Positions 25,978 to 35,890 are shown, counted from the first letter of the stretch. The stretch is 64,000 bases of DNA from Candidatus Woesearchaeota archaeon (GCA_026002815.1 BPGB01000002.1:1-64000), one strand, 5' to 3'. Notes: generated from the sequence alone by a model not told the origin. Translations and numbers: made by a program.

Positions 25978-28073
25978 ATATCCAAATAACTAAATTTGGG
26001 GCTCAAAATTTTAGTTGTTTTGAAAATGCTATTGAAGTTGAATTAAATGAGCCTAAAATCCATTTTATTGTTGGTCCAAATGGATCGGGTAAAACTAGTC
26101 TTTTAGATATCATTCCTTTCACTTTTTACGGAAAAACTTCTAAAGGTATTTCTGGTTCTGCTTTAATTAATAATAAAGCTAAAAAGAATTGTCTTACTTG
26201 GGTTGAATTTACTATAGATAATGATCAATTCCGAGTAGAACGATTTTATAAATATAAAGGCTCTGATGGTGCTAATATATATAGAAACGGAAATATTATT
26301 ATTTCCGGTTTGAAAGATGTAACTCAATATATATCTTCTTTTATTCTTCCAGATAATATTTTTACAAACACAGTTTTCTTTTCTCCACGATCTACATTAT
26401 TTTCTTCGATGTCTGATCGTGAACGTAAAGATGTTTTATTTACATTGATTGGTTTACATGAATATGAAAAATATTATGAAAAAACATCACAAGAATATAC
26501 AAAAAAGAAACAAGAATTTGATGAATTAGACAAACAATATAAAATAAATCTTGAAGTTTTAAGATATAAATTTCAACAATTTAGATTTGAAAAGAAAAAT
26601 GAAAGAGCGAGCAAAAGAGATTTAAAAAATAAAATTAAAGAATTAGAGAATGAAATTACAAATCTTACATTAAATGTAAATTTAATTCCCTCTCTGGAAG
26701 AAAAATTAACTTTTTTAGAAAAAGAAAAAAATGATTTAATAGATTATTTAAATAGTATCAAAAAAGAAGTTGAAGAATTTAATAATCAGTTAGAGAATGA
26801 AAAACAGATAATAGAATTAAATTATAGGGAAAAATTAAACGAAATGAAAGAAAAAGCAACATCAAAATTATCTGAAATTAATGATCAAGCAAGAGAAATA
26901 GAAAGAAAACTGCAAATAGAAATTGATAATCAGCGCTCTGAACTTTTTAAAATACAATCAAAATTACAAGAAATTCAAATCAATAATAAAAATACTGAAC
27001 AAAGAATTCAAGCATTGCATAATCAAATCGATGAATCAAATAGATTTTGTCCAACATGTAAACAAGAAATTAAAGATTTTGATGAATTTAAAATACATAT
27101 AACTCAAGAAATTGAAAAATTAAAAAATGAAATATTAAAAACAGAACCGATTTATCAAAGCTATATTAATGAAAAAACAACTATTGAGACAAATTTAAAC
27201 GAATTGATTAATAAACAAAAACAATTAATCCAGACTGTTGAAGAACGAAAAAATAAAGTTAAAGAAAAGGCTAAACATTTAATTGATACACTTAAATTAG
27301 CATTGCAACAAGAATTATTTGAAATTAATTCTAAAGAGAAAAAATATGAAGAATCAGATATCATTGAATATACTAATAAGATAAATGAAAAACAAAAAGA
27401 AATTGATTTTGTAAAATCAGAAATTATTAAATTAAATAAATCACAAGAATTACGTCAACAATTGATTGGTAAATTAAAAGCATTGCAAGAAACAGAAATA
27501 ATTGAAAAGTCAAAGAATATTAGAAAAGAGATAACATCACAAATTAATGTCATTCGAACCATAAAAAAAGACATTAGAAAAGTTTCAAACGAATTACAAA
27601 TATTAGAGTTTTGGAAATCAGCATTCTCGGCACAAGGAATACCCGCTTTTCTATTAGATGAATCTATTCCATTTATTAATAGTCGTATAAAACATTATTT
27701 ATCATATATTGAAGGAAATAGATATATCATTTCACTTGATTCACAAAAAGCCACCAAATCAGGTGAATATCGAAATAAAATTTCGATTAATGTATTAGAT
27801 AATGAAACGTTATCCAATTCATTAGAAAATTTTTCTAGTGGTCAGAGACGAATTGTTGATATTCTTTTGATTTTAGCGTTATCAGATCTTCAAGCTTATC
27901 TTAACAATTGTGAATTTAATTTTATAATGTTTGATGAGATTTTTGATACGCTAGATCAATCGAATATTGATTATGTAAAATCTATATTGTATGAAATTAA
28001 AGAACATCGTCATTTATTTATTATTTCGCATAGTCATGTAGATTTTGATGATGCGATAATCTATGAGATGTAA
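25974..28073 (+). CDS. SbcC/Rad50-like ATPase (T4 gp46-like)
   Basis: FIVGPNGSGKTSLLD, CPTCKQ zinc hook, coiled coils, FSSGQRRIVDILLILAL, FIMFDEIFDTLD. Confidence 0.92.
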   Translation: MNIQITKFGAQNFSCFENAIEVELNEPKIHFIVGPNGSGKTSLLDIIPFTFYGKTSKGISGSALINNKAKKNCLTWVEFTIDNDQFRVERFYKYKGSDGANIYRNGNIIISGLKDVTQYISSFILPDNIFTNTVFFSPRSTLFSSMSDRERKDVLFTLIGLHEYEKYYEKTSQEYTKKKQEFDELDKQYKINLEVLRYKFQQFRFEKKNERASKRDLKNKIKELENEITNLTLNVNLIPSLEEKLTFLEKEKNDLIDYLNSIKKEVEEFNNQLENEKQIIELNYREKLNEMKEKATSKLSEINDQAREIERKLQIEIDNQRSELFKIQSKLQEIQINNKNTEQRIQALHNQIDESNRFCPTCKQEIKDFDEFKIHITQEIEKLKNEILKTEPIYQSYINEKTTIETNLNELINKQKQLIQTVEERKNKVKEKAKHLIDTLKLALQQELFEINSKEKKYEESDIIEYTNKINEKQKEIDFVKSEIIKLNKSQELRQQLIGKLKALQETEIIEKSKNIRKEITSQINVIRTIKKDIRKVSNELQILEFWKSAFSAQGIPAFLLDESIPFINSRIKHYLSYIEGNRYIISLDSQKATKSGEYRNKISINVLDNETLSNSLENFSSGQRRIVDILLILALSDLQAYLNNCEFNFIMFDEIFDTLDQSNIDYVKSILYEIKEHRHLFIISHSHVDFDDAIIYEM

Positions 28074-28093
28074 AAATTTAAAACATTAAAGAT

Positions 28094-28121
28094 CTATATA
28101 TATAAATAAATGAATAAGAGG
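28094..28121 (+). promoter_or_regulatory. recurrent intergenic motif CTATATATATAAATAAATGAATAAGAG
   Basis: Second copy of the motif seen at 5948 and 62592. Confidence 0.5.
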
Positions 28122-28152
28122 TGATTGCGATTTTGCAGTCACCTCTTTTTTA
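28116..28152 (+). terminator. rho-independent terminator
   Basis: AAGAGGTGA ... TCACCTCTTTTTT. Confidence 0.8.
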
Positions 28153-28180
28153 ATATAAAATCTTTTTTGGAGAAAAAGTT

Positions 28181-29113
28181 ATGTTTTTTAATTGGCTAAT
28201 TACAACACGATGTAATTTAAAATGTTGTAATTTATTTAAAAAAGATTCTATTATTGATTTGGATGTTGATAAATTAAAAAACGTTCTTTTGATTTATAGA
28301 AACGATTTTCATATATTTTACGGAGGAGAACCAACCTTACATCCTCGTTTTTATGATATCTTAAATTTTTCTAAAATTAATAAAATCCCTCATACATTTA
28401 TAACAAATGGAACTGCTTCATTAGATTATTCATATGAATATGAGTCAATCACTATATCAATTGAACCTACCAAACAAGACAAATATAGAAAAGAAAAAAC
28501 TGAAAAAGGGATTCAATTATTAAAAAAAGTTAAAAGTAAAGAAAAAGTAGCTGAAATAAATATTAAACACGGAGATGACAAAGAATATTTAAAAACATTA
28601 TTAAAAGAGTTAAATAAAATAAATGTTAAAATAATAATTAATTTTATGGATATATCTAAAGATTCTAATTACGATTTCTCATCATATTATAACGATTCCA
28701 TAATATTAAGGAAATGGGAAGCGAAAGAATGGATAAAAATAATTTTGGAAAATTATAATAGGGTTAATATCCTATATTTAGAATATATAGATATATTACT
28801 CAATATTTTACCCTCAAATTATAAATGCAATAACATAATTAATCAAAACAATTGGGTAATCGACCCAAATGGAAATTTCCGATTATGTTTAAGAATTAAA
28901 GGGGAGCAGATCAATACATATAATATATTTGAAGATCCATATATCTTAAATAATACCGCTTTTATCAAAGCCTTAAAAATTGACACTTCCAACCTCTGCA
29001 AAGGTTGTAATTGGTCATGTGCAATCTTTGCAGACCATCAGAAAGGAGAAGTAGATGGAAGCGGCGAAGATCTGGAAGGCGCAAACGAAAAACGTTCGGT
29101 ATTTTACGCGTAA
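28181..29113 (+). CDS. radical SAM-like protein with degenerate cluster motif and C-terminal Cys cluster
   Basis: TTRCNLKCCNLF in place of CxxxCxxC; YGGEPTLHPRFYD; C-term LCKGCNWSC. Confidence 0.7.
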   Translation: MFFNWLITTRCNLKCCNLFKKDSIIDLDVDKLKNVLLIYRNDFHIFYGGEPTLHPRFYDILNFSKINKIPHTFITNGTASLDYSYEYESITISIEPTKQDKYRKEKTEKGIQLLKKVKSKEKVAEINIKHGDDKEYLKTLLKELNKINVKIIINFMDISKDSNYDFSSYYNDSIILRKWEAKEWIKIILENYNRVNILYLEYIDILLNILPSNYKCNNIINQNNWVIDPNGNFRLCLRIKGEQINTYNIFEDPYILNNTAFIKALKIDTSNLCKGCNWSCAIFADHQKGEVDGSGEDLEGANEKRSVFYA

Positions 29114-29258
29114 AAAAATCGCAGAAACAATCTCCAATGTCTTTGGAATCAAAGATGAAAGGGCGATAAGAAGAAAATTGAACGGGCTAATCTCTAGTGG
29201 GGTTTTGGAAGTAACCCCACGGGGGAATTTCGTAAACTTCTCGGCCTTTAAACGATAG
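29055..29258 (+). CDS. small winged-helix/HTH-like protein
   Basis: AAAGGAG SD; TRKKIAETISNVFGIKDERAIRRKLNGLISSGVLEVTPRGNFVNF. Confidence 0.55.
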   Translation: MEAAKIWKAQTKNVRYFTRKKIAETISNVFGIKDERAIRRKLNGLISSGVLEVTPRGNFVNFSAFKR

Positions 29259-29265
29259 TCTTTTT

Positions 29266-29326
29266 GCCGGGTGGGGGTTGACCTCCCTCCTTTCCCTCCC
29301 TTCCCAACCCCCACCCGGTTTTTTTA
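29266..29326 (+). terminator. rho-independent terminator
   Basis: CCGGGTGGGGGTTG / CAACCCCCACCCGG followed by TTTTTTT. Confidence 0.88.
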
Positions 29327-29346
29327 ATAAAATTGGAGATAAAAAC

Positions 29347-29676
29347 ATGGCAGATGAGAATGTTATCGATACTGCAATTGAATTTTTAGATAAAGTATCA
29401 AAAACTAGTGAATTTGTGATTAAATTTATCAAACGTACCACTGGTGATATTCGAATAATGCGAGCTACTCTAGATTTCAGATTAATACCAGATAAAGATA
29501 AACCCAAGAGTGTGGATTTGAAAAAGATACTTACATTTATTAAAAATAATAAAATTCTCCACGTTTATGATTTAGATAAACGTGGATGGCGATCTGTGCC
29601 ATTAGATAGAGTAGAATGGTTAACAGATAATGCCAATGGTGTTACATATAGAGTAAGTATTAAAGGGGTAAAATAA
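29347..29676 (+). CDS. hypothetical protein
   Basis: TTGGAGA SD; starts MADENVIDTAIEFL. Confidence 0.6.
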   Translation: MADENVIDTAIEFLDKVSKTSEFVIKFIKRTTGDIRIMRATLDFRLIPDKDKPKSVDLKKILTFIKNNKILHVYDLDKRGWRSVPLDRVEWLTDNANGVTYRVSIKGVK

Positions 29677-30377
29677 TGAATGTAGAAAATACCGCATACG
29701 AAACAGAGAAATCCACACAAGCTCCATATTCATTTTATTATTATTCAGAATTCGATTTGAGTTCAAGATACCAATTCGAAGAAATTATAACTTTAAAAAA
29801 TCAAAGAACAGCATACGGACAGATTATATATCAAAAATTTTATATTTTAAATCCAGGAATTTATAATTATAAATTTTCATCAGTACTTGCCAATTTAGCT
29901 CATTATGAGTATGTATCTGATGAAATTAAAAGATTTTTATTAGAAACATATAACATTGATTCGACAGTATTTCCTAAAAGAGGGGATTATATTCCACATA
30001 TTTTTAATTTAAAATTAGCAGTACCCTTTCAAATTTTTGTAGAAACAAAAGTAAATTCAGCAGTTAGAAAAATACATTATTTTTGGTCGTTAACTAAAAC
30101 AATTGATTTAGATGCTTTTATCTTGTCGCCTTTCCCTAATATATGGGGATCGGGAGAAATTTGTACTGGAAATATAAATAAAAGGCATATAGTTGACGCC
30201 TTCTTTGAAAATGAATTTAATCGAGATATTACGAATAATTTTGAATTTTATAATTCAAAAAATATCTATCCATTTCGAAACATATTTGAATGGGCCTATG
30301 AAAGTGCTCATGACCCACTGTTTTGGAAAAAAAATAAATATTATAAATCATATATTGAATCTTGTGGAGGTTTATAA
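29676..30377 (+). CDS. hypothetical protein
   Basis: Open frame, ATG overlaps previous stop. Confidence 0.6.
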   Translation: MNVENTAYETEKSTQAPYSFYYYSEFDLSSRYQFEEIITLKNQRTAYGQIIYQKFYILNPGIYNYKFSSVLANLAHYEYVSDEIKRFLLETYNIDSTVFPKRGDYIPHIFNLKLAVPFQIFVETKVNSAVRKIHYFWSLTKTIDLDAFILSPFPNIWGSGEICTGNINKRHIVDAFFENEFNRDITNNFEFYNSKNIYPFRNIFEWAYESAHDPLFWKKNKYYKSYIESCGGL

Positions 30378-32531
30378 ATGAGCTTAACGATGGATCTGAG
30401 CCGACCCATTTTTATTATAAATAATTCTACACGACTGTATTATCAAAAAGATAACTATTTATGTTATCTAAAATTTATAGAGCCGTTTGTCTTTAATGAA
30501 TTATCATTTCCAGGCGCTTATTTAATAATTTATATTCATACAAATACAAATCATGAAGTTATTAATTATGAACTCGAATATAAATGGTCATATGATAATA
30601 TAAAAATATGGGATTCCCCATTAACTTTAAATACAAAAAAAATTAAAGATGATATTAACTTTTTATTTGAAAACAAAGAAAATAATGAACTTTATAAAAC
30701 AATGAATATTGTTCAATTTATAAATATTATATTTAATTTAGATATTTGTAATTATTTAGATTTTGTTGGAAATGATATTTTTCCAACAATTGAAGATTGG
30801 AAAGAATTAAGTCAGAAAAATAAATACTTTTATTTACATTTTACAGAATTAACGAATAGTCAAACAATTGCAGATTATCTATTTCAGAAGGATATTGTTT
30901 TAAATAATTCAGCACCATACGAATATTTAGATTTAGAACGATCTCCAAAGATGATAAATTTAGATACGTATAAAAATATTACAAAGTCTGAAGATATTAT
31001 CTGGTTAAATAACTTTTGGATTCAACCTGGTGATAAAATTTTATATAATAAAGAAATTTACACAGTTAAAAAAATTAAAACTCCATATATTTATTTAGAA
31101 GAAAAGGAACAACCATTACGTATACACGAATGTAAAAATATTGCAGTAATTCCAGAAAAAGATATCGATTTTGTCGAATCACTTCTTCAAGTAAAAGATA
31201 ATAATATTATTGAAGCATTATATAATAATACCTATTATATTTTAATAAAATTAGATGGATTACAACCAATTGTAGATATAAAAAATTTAAAATTAAATGG
31301 ATATTATTTAACACAACAACATCCATATAGTCTTCCTCAGTTAAAAACAATTTATTTTGATAAAAATGATTTAACGGATATTCGACCATTTCAGTTAATT
31401 GATAGTAATGGAAATCTTATAAATTTAGAAACTCCTATTAATGATTATGTTAAAACGGATATTCTCAATAAAGAAATAAAAATTTTAGAATCAATTAAGA
31501 CAATCGATAGTGACCCATCAGATTTTAAATCGATGGGGATTAGAAATTTAATTGAACTTAAAAATTCAACATTGGTTCATATAGATAATTTAATTTTTAA
31601 TGCGGAATATTTGGCTGTTCAAAATGATAATAAATTGGCATGTATTTTTTATACGGAAATTAATAATGAAATTTATTATGCATTTGTACAACATGCATAT
31701 AGAAACATTGAAAGTATTCTAAGGCGTATGGTAAAAAATAAAAATATAAAATTGTTTTATCCTAAAGTACCCAATTTTTATGATTATGATACAATTGAAC
31801 ATAAAAATGATGTTGTAAGAGAATTTACAACAGGTAAATATTATTATTGCACGTTACATAATATATATAATCATGAAGAAAGCCCATTTGGGAAAATTGT
31901 TACCATAGAAAATTTTAATTGGATCGACGAAGGAAGTAATAATATCTTTCTAGAAGTTACATTCAAAGATATTGAAACTAATAAAGAATATACTGACATT
32001 ATCGCGTATAGAAAACGGTATTCGAGTGGATGGACGTTTTGTTATTATTTACATGAAGTAAAAGAAATCTATGAAGATGATATTTATGTAAAAATTATAC
32101 GACCAGATATTTTTGGATTGAAAAGTAATGGAACAGAAATTTTAAAATGTAAAATTGAATGGACTGATGAACATGATTTGTATGTGTTTAAATCAGGAAG
32201 GGTTATTTTTGATATGGATGTAGAAAATGGAATAAAAATATATAATCCTAGAAAAGCGTGGGCAGATAAAAAAGATGTTGATTTAAATACCGCAACATAT
32301 AATTATGATCAACGGTTATATGGTATAGAATCTTTACCTTCCTATACAAGAAATATAAATGCCCGCGCATATTCAATTATTTTTGCTAGTGAAGCACTTA
32401 AAAAGCGGGCAATATCTAGATTTCAAAGAATTCATCCACTGCCGGTTTATCGTACAGACTTTAATAAAGATTACTATATATCTGACAGCCTTAAACATCT
32501 TTTGCCTATCAAAGAAGATAAAGGATATTAG
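30378..32531 (+). CDS. hypothetical large protein (717 aa) upstream of the JAMM/E1/Ubl cassette
   Basis: Long open frame; no family recognised. Confidence 0.65.
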   Translation: MSLTMDLSRPIFIINNSTRLYYQKDNYLCYLKFIEPFVFNELSFPGAYLIIYIHTNTNHEVINYELEYKWSYDNIKIWDSPLTLNTKKIKDDINFLFENKENNELYKTMNIVQFINIIFNLDICNYLDFVGNDIFPTIEDWKELSQKNKYFYLHFTELTNSQTIADYLFQKDIVLNNSAPYEYLDLERSPKMINLDTYKNITKSEDIIWLNNFWIQPGDKILYNKEIYTVKKIKTPYIYLEEKEQPLRIHECKNIAVIPEKDIDFVESLLQVKDNNIIEALYNNTYYILIKLDGLQPIVDIKNLKLNGYYLTQQHPYSLPQLKTIYFDKNDLTDIRPFQLIDSNGNLINLETPINDYVKTDILNKEIKILESIKTIDSDPSDFKSMGIRNLIELKNSTLVHIDNLIFNAEYLAVQNDNKLACIFYTEINNEIYYAFVQHAYRNIESILRRMVKNKNIKLFYPKVPNFYDYDTIEHKNDVVREFTTGKYYYCTLHNIYNHEESPFGKIVTIENFNWIDEGSNNIFLEVTFKDIETNKEYTDIIAYRKRYSSGWTFCYYLHEVKEIYEDDIYVKIIRPDIFGLKSNGTEILKCKIEWTDEHDLYVFKSGRVIFDMDVENGIKIYNPRKAWADKKDVDLNTATYNYDQRLYGIESLPSYTRNINARAYSIIFASEALKKRAISRFQRIHPLPVYRTDFNKDYYISDSLKHLLPIKEDKGY

Positions 32532-32540
32532 GGAGGTAAA

Positions 32541-33251
32541 ATGTTTAAAGTATATCTGTCAAATGAAATTCCTAAAGAATTCAATGAGAAATATGCGTTT
32601 GTAGTTGGAAGTGATGGAGTTTATGTTTATCGAAAAACAAATTTCTACGAATCGTTGACAAAAAGTAAAAAGAATGAAATTCCAATTTTAAATAAACCAG
32701 ATCAATTTATTTATCTACGAAACAATATGAATTTTCCTATGTATCTAATGAATATTACATATTCATTCTTTGCTGATGTATACGAAAAATATAAGTCAGA
32801 AGCAATTGTATTAATTTACATTGATAATGATCAAAAATTTTATATTGCCCCACCACTTCAAAAAGTGAGTGGGGCACATTTAGATTATAAAAATAATATT
32901 CTACATCCAAATAATATGACATTGTTTGGGACAATTCATTCTCACGGAACGATGTCAGCGTTCCATTCAGGCACAGATCATAAAGATGAAGAATTCTTTG
33001 ATGGTTTACATATTACATTAGGGAAAATTACATCAAATCCTCCCGATATTAGTATCAGTCTGGTGATTGACGGATTCAGAGGAATAATAAAGGAACCCGA
33101 AAGAGTTATTGAAAAATACGGTACTTATCAAAAAGTACCATATCCTAAAGAATGGATGGATCAAGTTAAATATAATGCTCCGCGACAAATTTCAACGCCC
33201 ACTCATTACCAAATTCCAAATCATTTTTATGATTCTTGGAGGTGGTGGTAA
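32541..33251 (+). CDS. JAB1/MPN (JAMM) metalloprotease-like protein
   Basis: GTIHSHGTMSAFHSGTDHKDEE, matching H-x-H-x7-S-x2-D exactly. Confidence 0.85.
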   Translation: MFKVYLSNEIPKEFNEKYAFVVGSDGVYVYRKTNFYESLTKSKKNEIPILNKPDQFIYLRNNMNFPMYLMNITYSFFADVYEKYKSEAIVLIYIDNDQKFYIAPPLQKVSGAHLDYKNNILHPNNMTLFGTIHSHGTMSAFHSGTDHKDEEFFDGLHITLGKITSNPPDISISLVIDGFRGIIKEPERVIEKYGTYQKVPYPKEWMDQVKYNAPRQISTPTHYQIPNHFYDSWRWW

Positions 33252-33947
33252 ATGCGAATTGTTATTGTAGGATTAGGCGGAATTGGAACATTTGTCGTAG
33301 ATTATTTGTGTCGTTTTGCAAATTATTCACCCGCCCCTCCAGAATTTTTATTTATTGATGGTGATTCTTATGAAGAAAAAAATAAAAATCGTCAAACGTT
33401 TGAAGAAATTGAAGGACTAAGTAGTAAAGCAGGTGTAAAACGTGTTGAGCTAATGAAAAAATTTCCCAATTTAAAAATTAATGCAATTAATGAATATTTA
33501 ACTCATGAAAATTTTCATAAATATATTCAAAATGAAGATGTTATCTTTATTTGTGTAGATAATCATAAAACGAGATATTTAATTGCTACTGAGGCAGAAT
33601 CATTTGATAATATTGTGATTATTAATGGAGGTAATGAGTTATATGATGGTAATGTACAATTGTATGTACGGAAAGGAGGTGAAAACTTAACTTGTACATT
33701 GTACGATTACCATCCTGAAATTGGGGAACCGCAAGATAAGCACCCTCTTGAATTATCTTGTCAAGAAAGACAATTAAGTTCCCCCCAATTATTATTTACA
33801 AATATGCTTATAGCTAATGTAATGTTAATTGTATTTTATCAATATATTACAAATGATTTTTCAGAATTTAAAAATTATTTTGAATGGTATCTCGATATTA
33901 GAAATCCTTTAATATTAGATGCAAAAATTAGACAAATTAAGTCATAA
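33252..33947 (+). CDS. E1/ThiF-like adenylyltransferase, PRTRC-ThiF-like
   Basis: MRIVIVGLGGIGTFVVDYLCRF nucleotide-binding loop, FIDGDSYEEKNKNRQTF; ELSCQERQLSSPQLLFTNMLIANVML C-terminal helix. Confidence 0.83.
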   Translation: MRIVIVGLGGIGTFVVDYLCRFANYSPAPPEFLFIDGDSYEEKNKNRQTFEEIEGLSSKAGVKRVELMKKFPNLKINAINEYLTHENFHKYIQNEDVIFICVDNHKTRYLIATEAESFDNIVIINGGNELYDGNVQLYVRKGGENLTCTLYDYHPEIGEPQDKHPLELSCQERQLSSPQLLFTNMLIANVMLIVFYQYITNDFSEFKNYFEWYLDIRNPLILDAKIRQIKS

Positions 33948-34007
33948 AAAGTCAATTTAATTAATAGCGGCCCTACCCATCAACTTAATTTATCACCGGA
34001 GACTAAA

Positions 34008-34481
34008 ATGATCACGTACTCTTTTGACGAATTATGGAGCCTTACTGTTCCTGAACTTTATGATCTGTGCAAAAGTTACGGTATTCCGGGAATGCGTAAA
34101 GCTCGGAAATCCACCATGATCAATGCCATTATGAATTATTATGAATCGAATTCTAATGATGCAAGTGACATTAACAACAATCACAATCAATCAGAAGAAG
34201 AGGAGGATTCAATGCTAAATGGAGTGCGTGCAACGGTAAATGCTATTCGCAATGAAGATAACACGGTAAGCGCGATGGTTCGTGTTTCGTGTGGCGCGAA
34301 CCGTGATACATTTCCAGTTGTCGGAAAGACAATTCGGGATGTTATCACGCTTCTCACCCCAATTTTAAACATTCCTGCTGGGGCTGAAGCGTATGTGAAT
34401 GGACAGTCAGAATCCTATTCATACATTCTCAAAGAAGGTGATACTCTCGAATTTATCCGCCCCGCTGGTTCTAAGGGTTAG
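34008..34481 (+). CDS. SAP/Rho-N-like domain + ubiquitin-like beta-grasp domain protein
   Basis: LTVPELYDLCKSYGIPGMRKARKSTMINAIMNYY; C-term ...AGAEAYVNGQSESYSYILKEGDTLEFIRPAGSKG resembles ThiS/Ubl beta-grasp; lies between two E1-like genes. Confidence 0.65.
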   Translation: MITYSFDELWSLTVPELYDLCKSYGIPGMRKARKSTMINAIMNYYESNSNDASDINNNHNQSEEEEDSMLNGVRATVNAIRNEDNTVSAMVRVSCGANRDTFPVVGKTIRDVITLLTPILNIPAGAEAYVNGQSESYSYILKEGDTLEFIRPAGSKG

Positions 34482-34487
34482 TTTATT

Positions 34488-34525
34488 TATAAAGGGGGGG
34501 ATTCTATCCCCCCCTTTATTTTCTT
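34488..34525 (+). terminator. rho-independent terminator
   Basis: AAAGGGGGGG ATTCTAT CCCCCCCTTT ATTTT. Confidence 0.65.
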
Positions 34526-34553
34526 TATTTTCGTTTTTTTAAACGAGGAATAT

Positions 34554-35396
34554 ATGGAAATAAAACGCTTAACCATCTTAGGGGTGGGAAGCATTGGGTC
34601 AAATACAGCTTTAAAATTTATTGAAAAACAACCTATTGAAGAAATACAAATTTTTGATGGAGATTATATTAAAGAGCATAATTTATATAATACTCCATAT
34701 ACTAGAGATGATGTAGGTAAAAATAAAGCATTAACATTAAAAAAATATATATCTAATAACTATCCAAATATTCGAGTGGAGGCTGAACCTATATTTATCA
34801 ATGATAATAAACATCCTATAAAAAATACAGATTTAATAATTGATACGAGAGATGTTTCAGCATTTTATCGAAAATCAAATAAAATCTTTTTAAATGGTAG
34901 TGACTTATATATAGATGCAAGAAAAATTAAATCTAATCTTCCTAAAAAAATTGTTAATGAAACGCACTATTCTGTTCAATATGATAGAAAAAGTTTAAAT
35001 AATTTTCTAGATGTTTATTTAAATAATTTATCTCAAATTCAAGATAATTTTGTCATTATTGATGATACATTTAAAATTAATAAAATTGAATATTCACAAG
35101 CAACTATTGATTTATTAAAAAGTTCAAAATATAAAAATCAATTTTCATATATTGCATCATCATGTGAATTGGATAAATTTTTAAAACAAAAATTAATAAG
35201 GTATTCTATTTATGTTTTCTATAAAGGTACGATTCAGTATCAAGAAAATATAAAATACTCCGATTTGGAAAAAATAATTACAATTTTAGATAATATAATT
35301 CAGAAAAATTATCAATTTTTTAGAGGGCGCTTAATTACTTTGAAATTACTTCCTGGGGGAGATTTAATGCTTTATCCAGAAACATACGCCTGTTAA
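34554..35396 (+). CDS. second E1/ThiF-like Rossmann protein
   Basis: MEIKRLTILGVGSIGSNTALKFIEKQPIEEIQIFDGDYIKEHNLYNTPY. Confidence 0.75.
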   Translation: MEIKRLTILGVGSIGSNTALKFIEKQPIEEIQIFDGDYIKEHNLYNTPYTRDDVGKNKALTLKKYISNNYPNIRVEAEPIFINDNKHPIKNTDLIIDTRDVSAFYRKSNKIFLNGSDLYIDARKIKSNLPKKIVNETHYSVQYDRKSLNNFLDVYLNNLSQIQDNFVIIDDTFKINKIEYSQATIDLLKSSKYKNQFSYIASSCELDKFLKQKLIRYSIYVFYKGTIQYQENIKYSDLEKIITILDNIIQKNYQFFRGRLITLKLLPGGDLMLYPETYAC

Positions 35397-35410
35397 AAAA
35401 GGAGGTCTAA

Positions 35411-35890
35411 ATGTTGGTTCCTATTTTCTCCAAGTTTGAACCAACATTGTTAATCCTTCCAGATTTCTTAGGCTATTCTCATATGTTTCGAGTCAATTCA
35501 AAAATCAAACATAAAAAAGTCGCCATTGTTCATATTAAAGATCATAAGGTAAAACATATCTTTTATTCTGGTCAATATCCTACTAAATTAAATCCAATTG
35601 AAGTATGCCCTTCATATGAAATTAAAGAGGCTATTATTTATAAAAATAATTTTTCAGATATAATTGCTTATATAAAACAAGAATTAAAAATTTGGAATTT
35701 AAATGCAGTTGAGAGTCGTGTAAAAATTAGAAATTTATGTAGCATGCTTGACATTGTTCATAAAATAGATTACCCTGTCACAAGAAAGACTAAAAATTTA
35801 ACAGACGAAGAAAAATTTTACTTTTTGTACAATCCGTTAGGGAATCTAAAGGAGGATCATTCCATTGTTCCCACAACTAATCAATATTGA
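35411..35890 (+). CDS. hypothetical protein
   Basis: AAGGAGG SD; open frame. Confidence 0.6.
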   Translation: MLVPIFSKFEPTLLILPDFLGYSHMFRVNSKIKHKKVAIVHIKDHKVKHIFYSGQYPTKLNPIEVCPSYEIKEAIIYKNNFSDIIAYIKQELKIWNLNAVESRVKIRNLCSMLDIVHKIDYPVTRKTKNLTDEEKFYFLYNPLGNLKEDHSIVPTTNQY

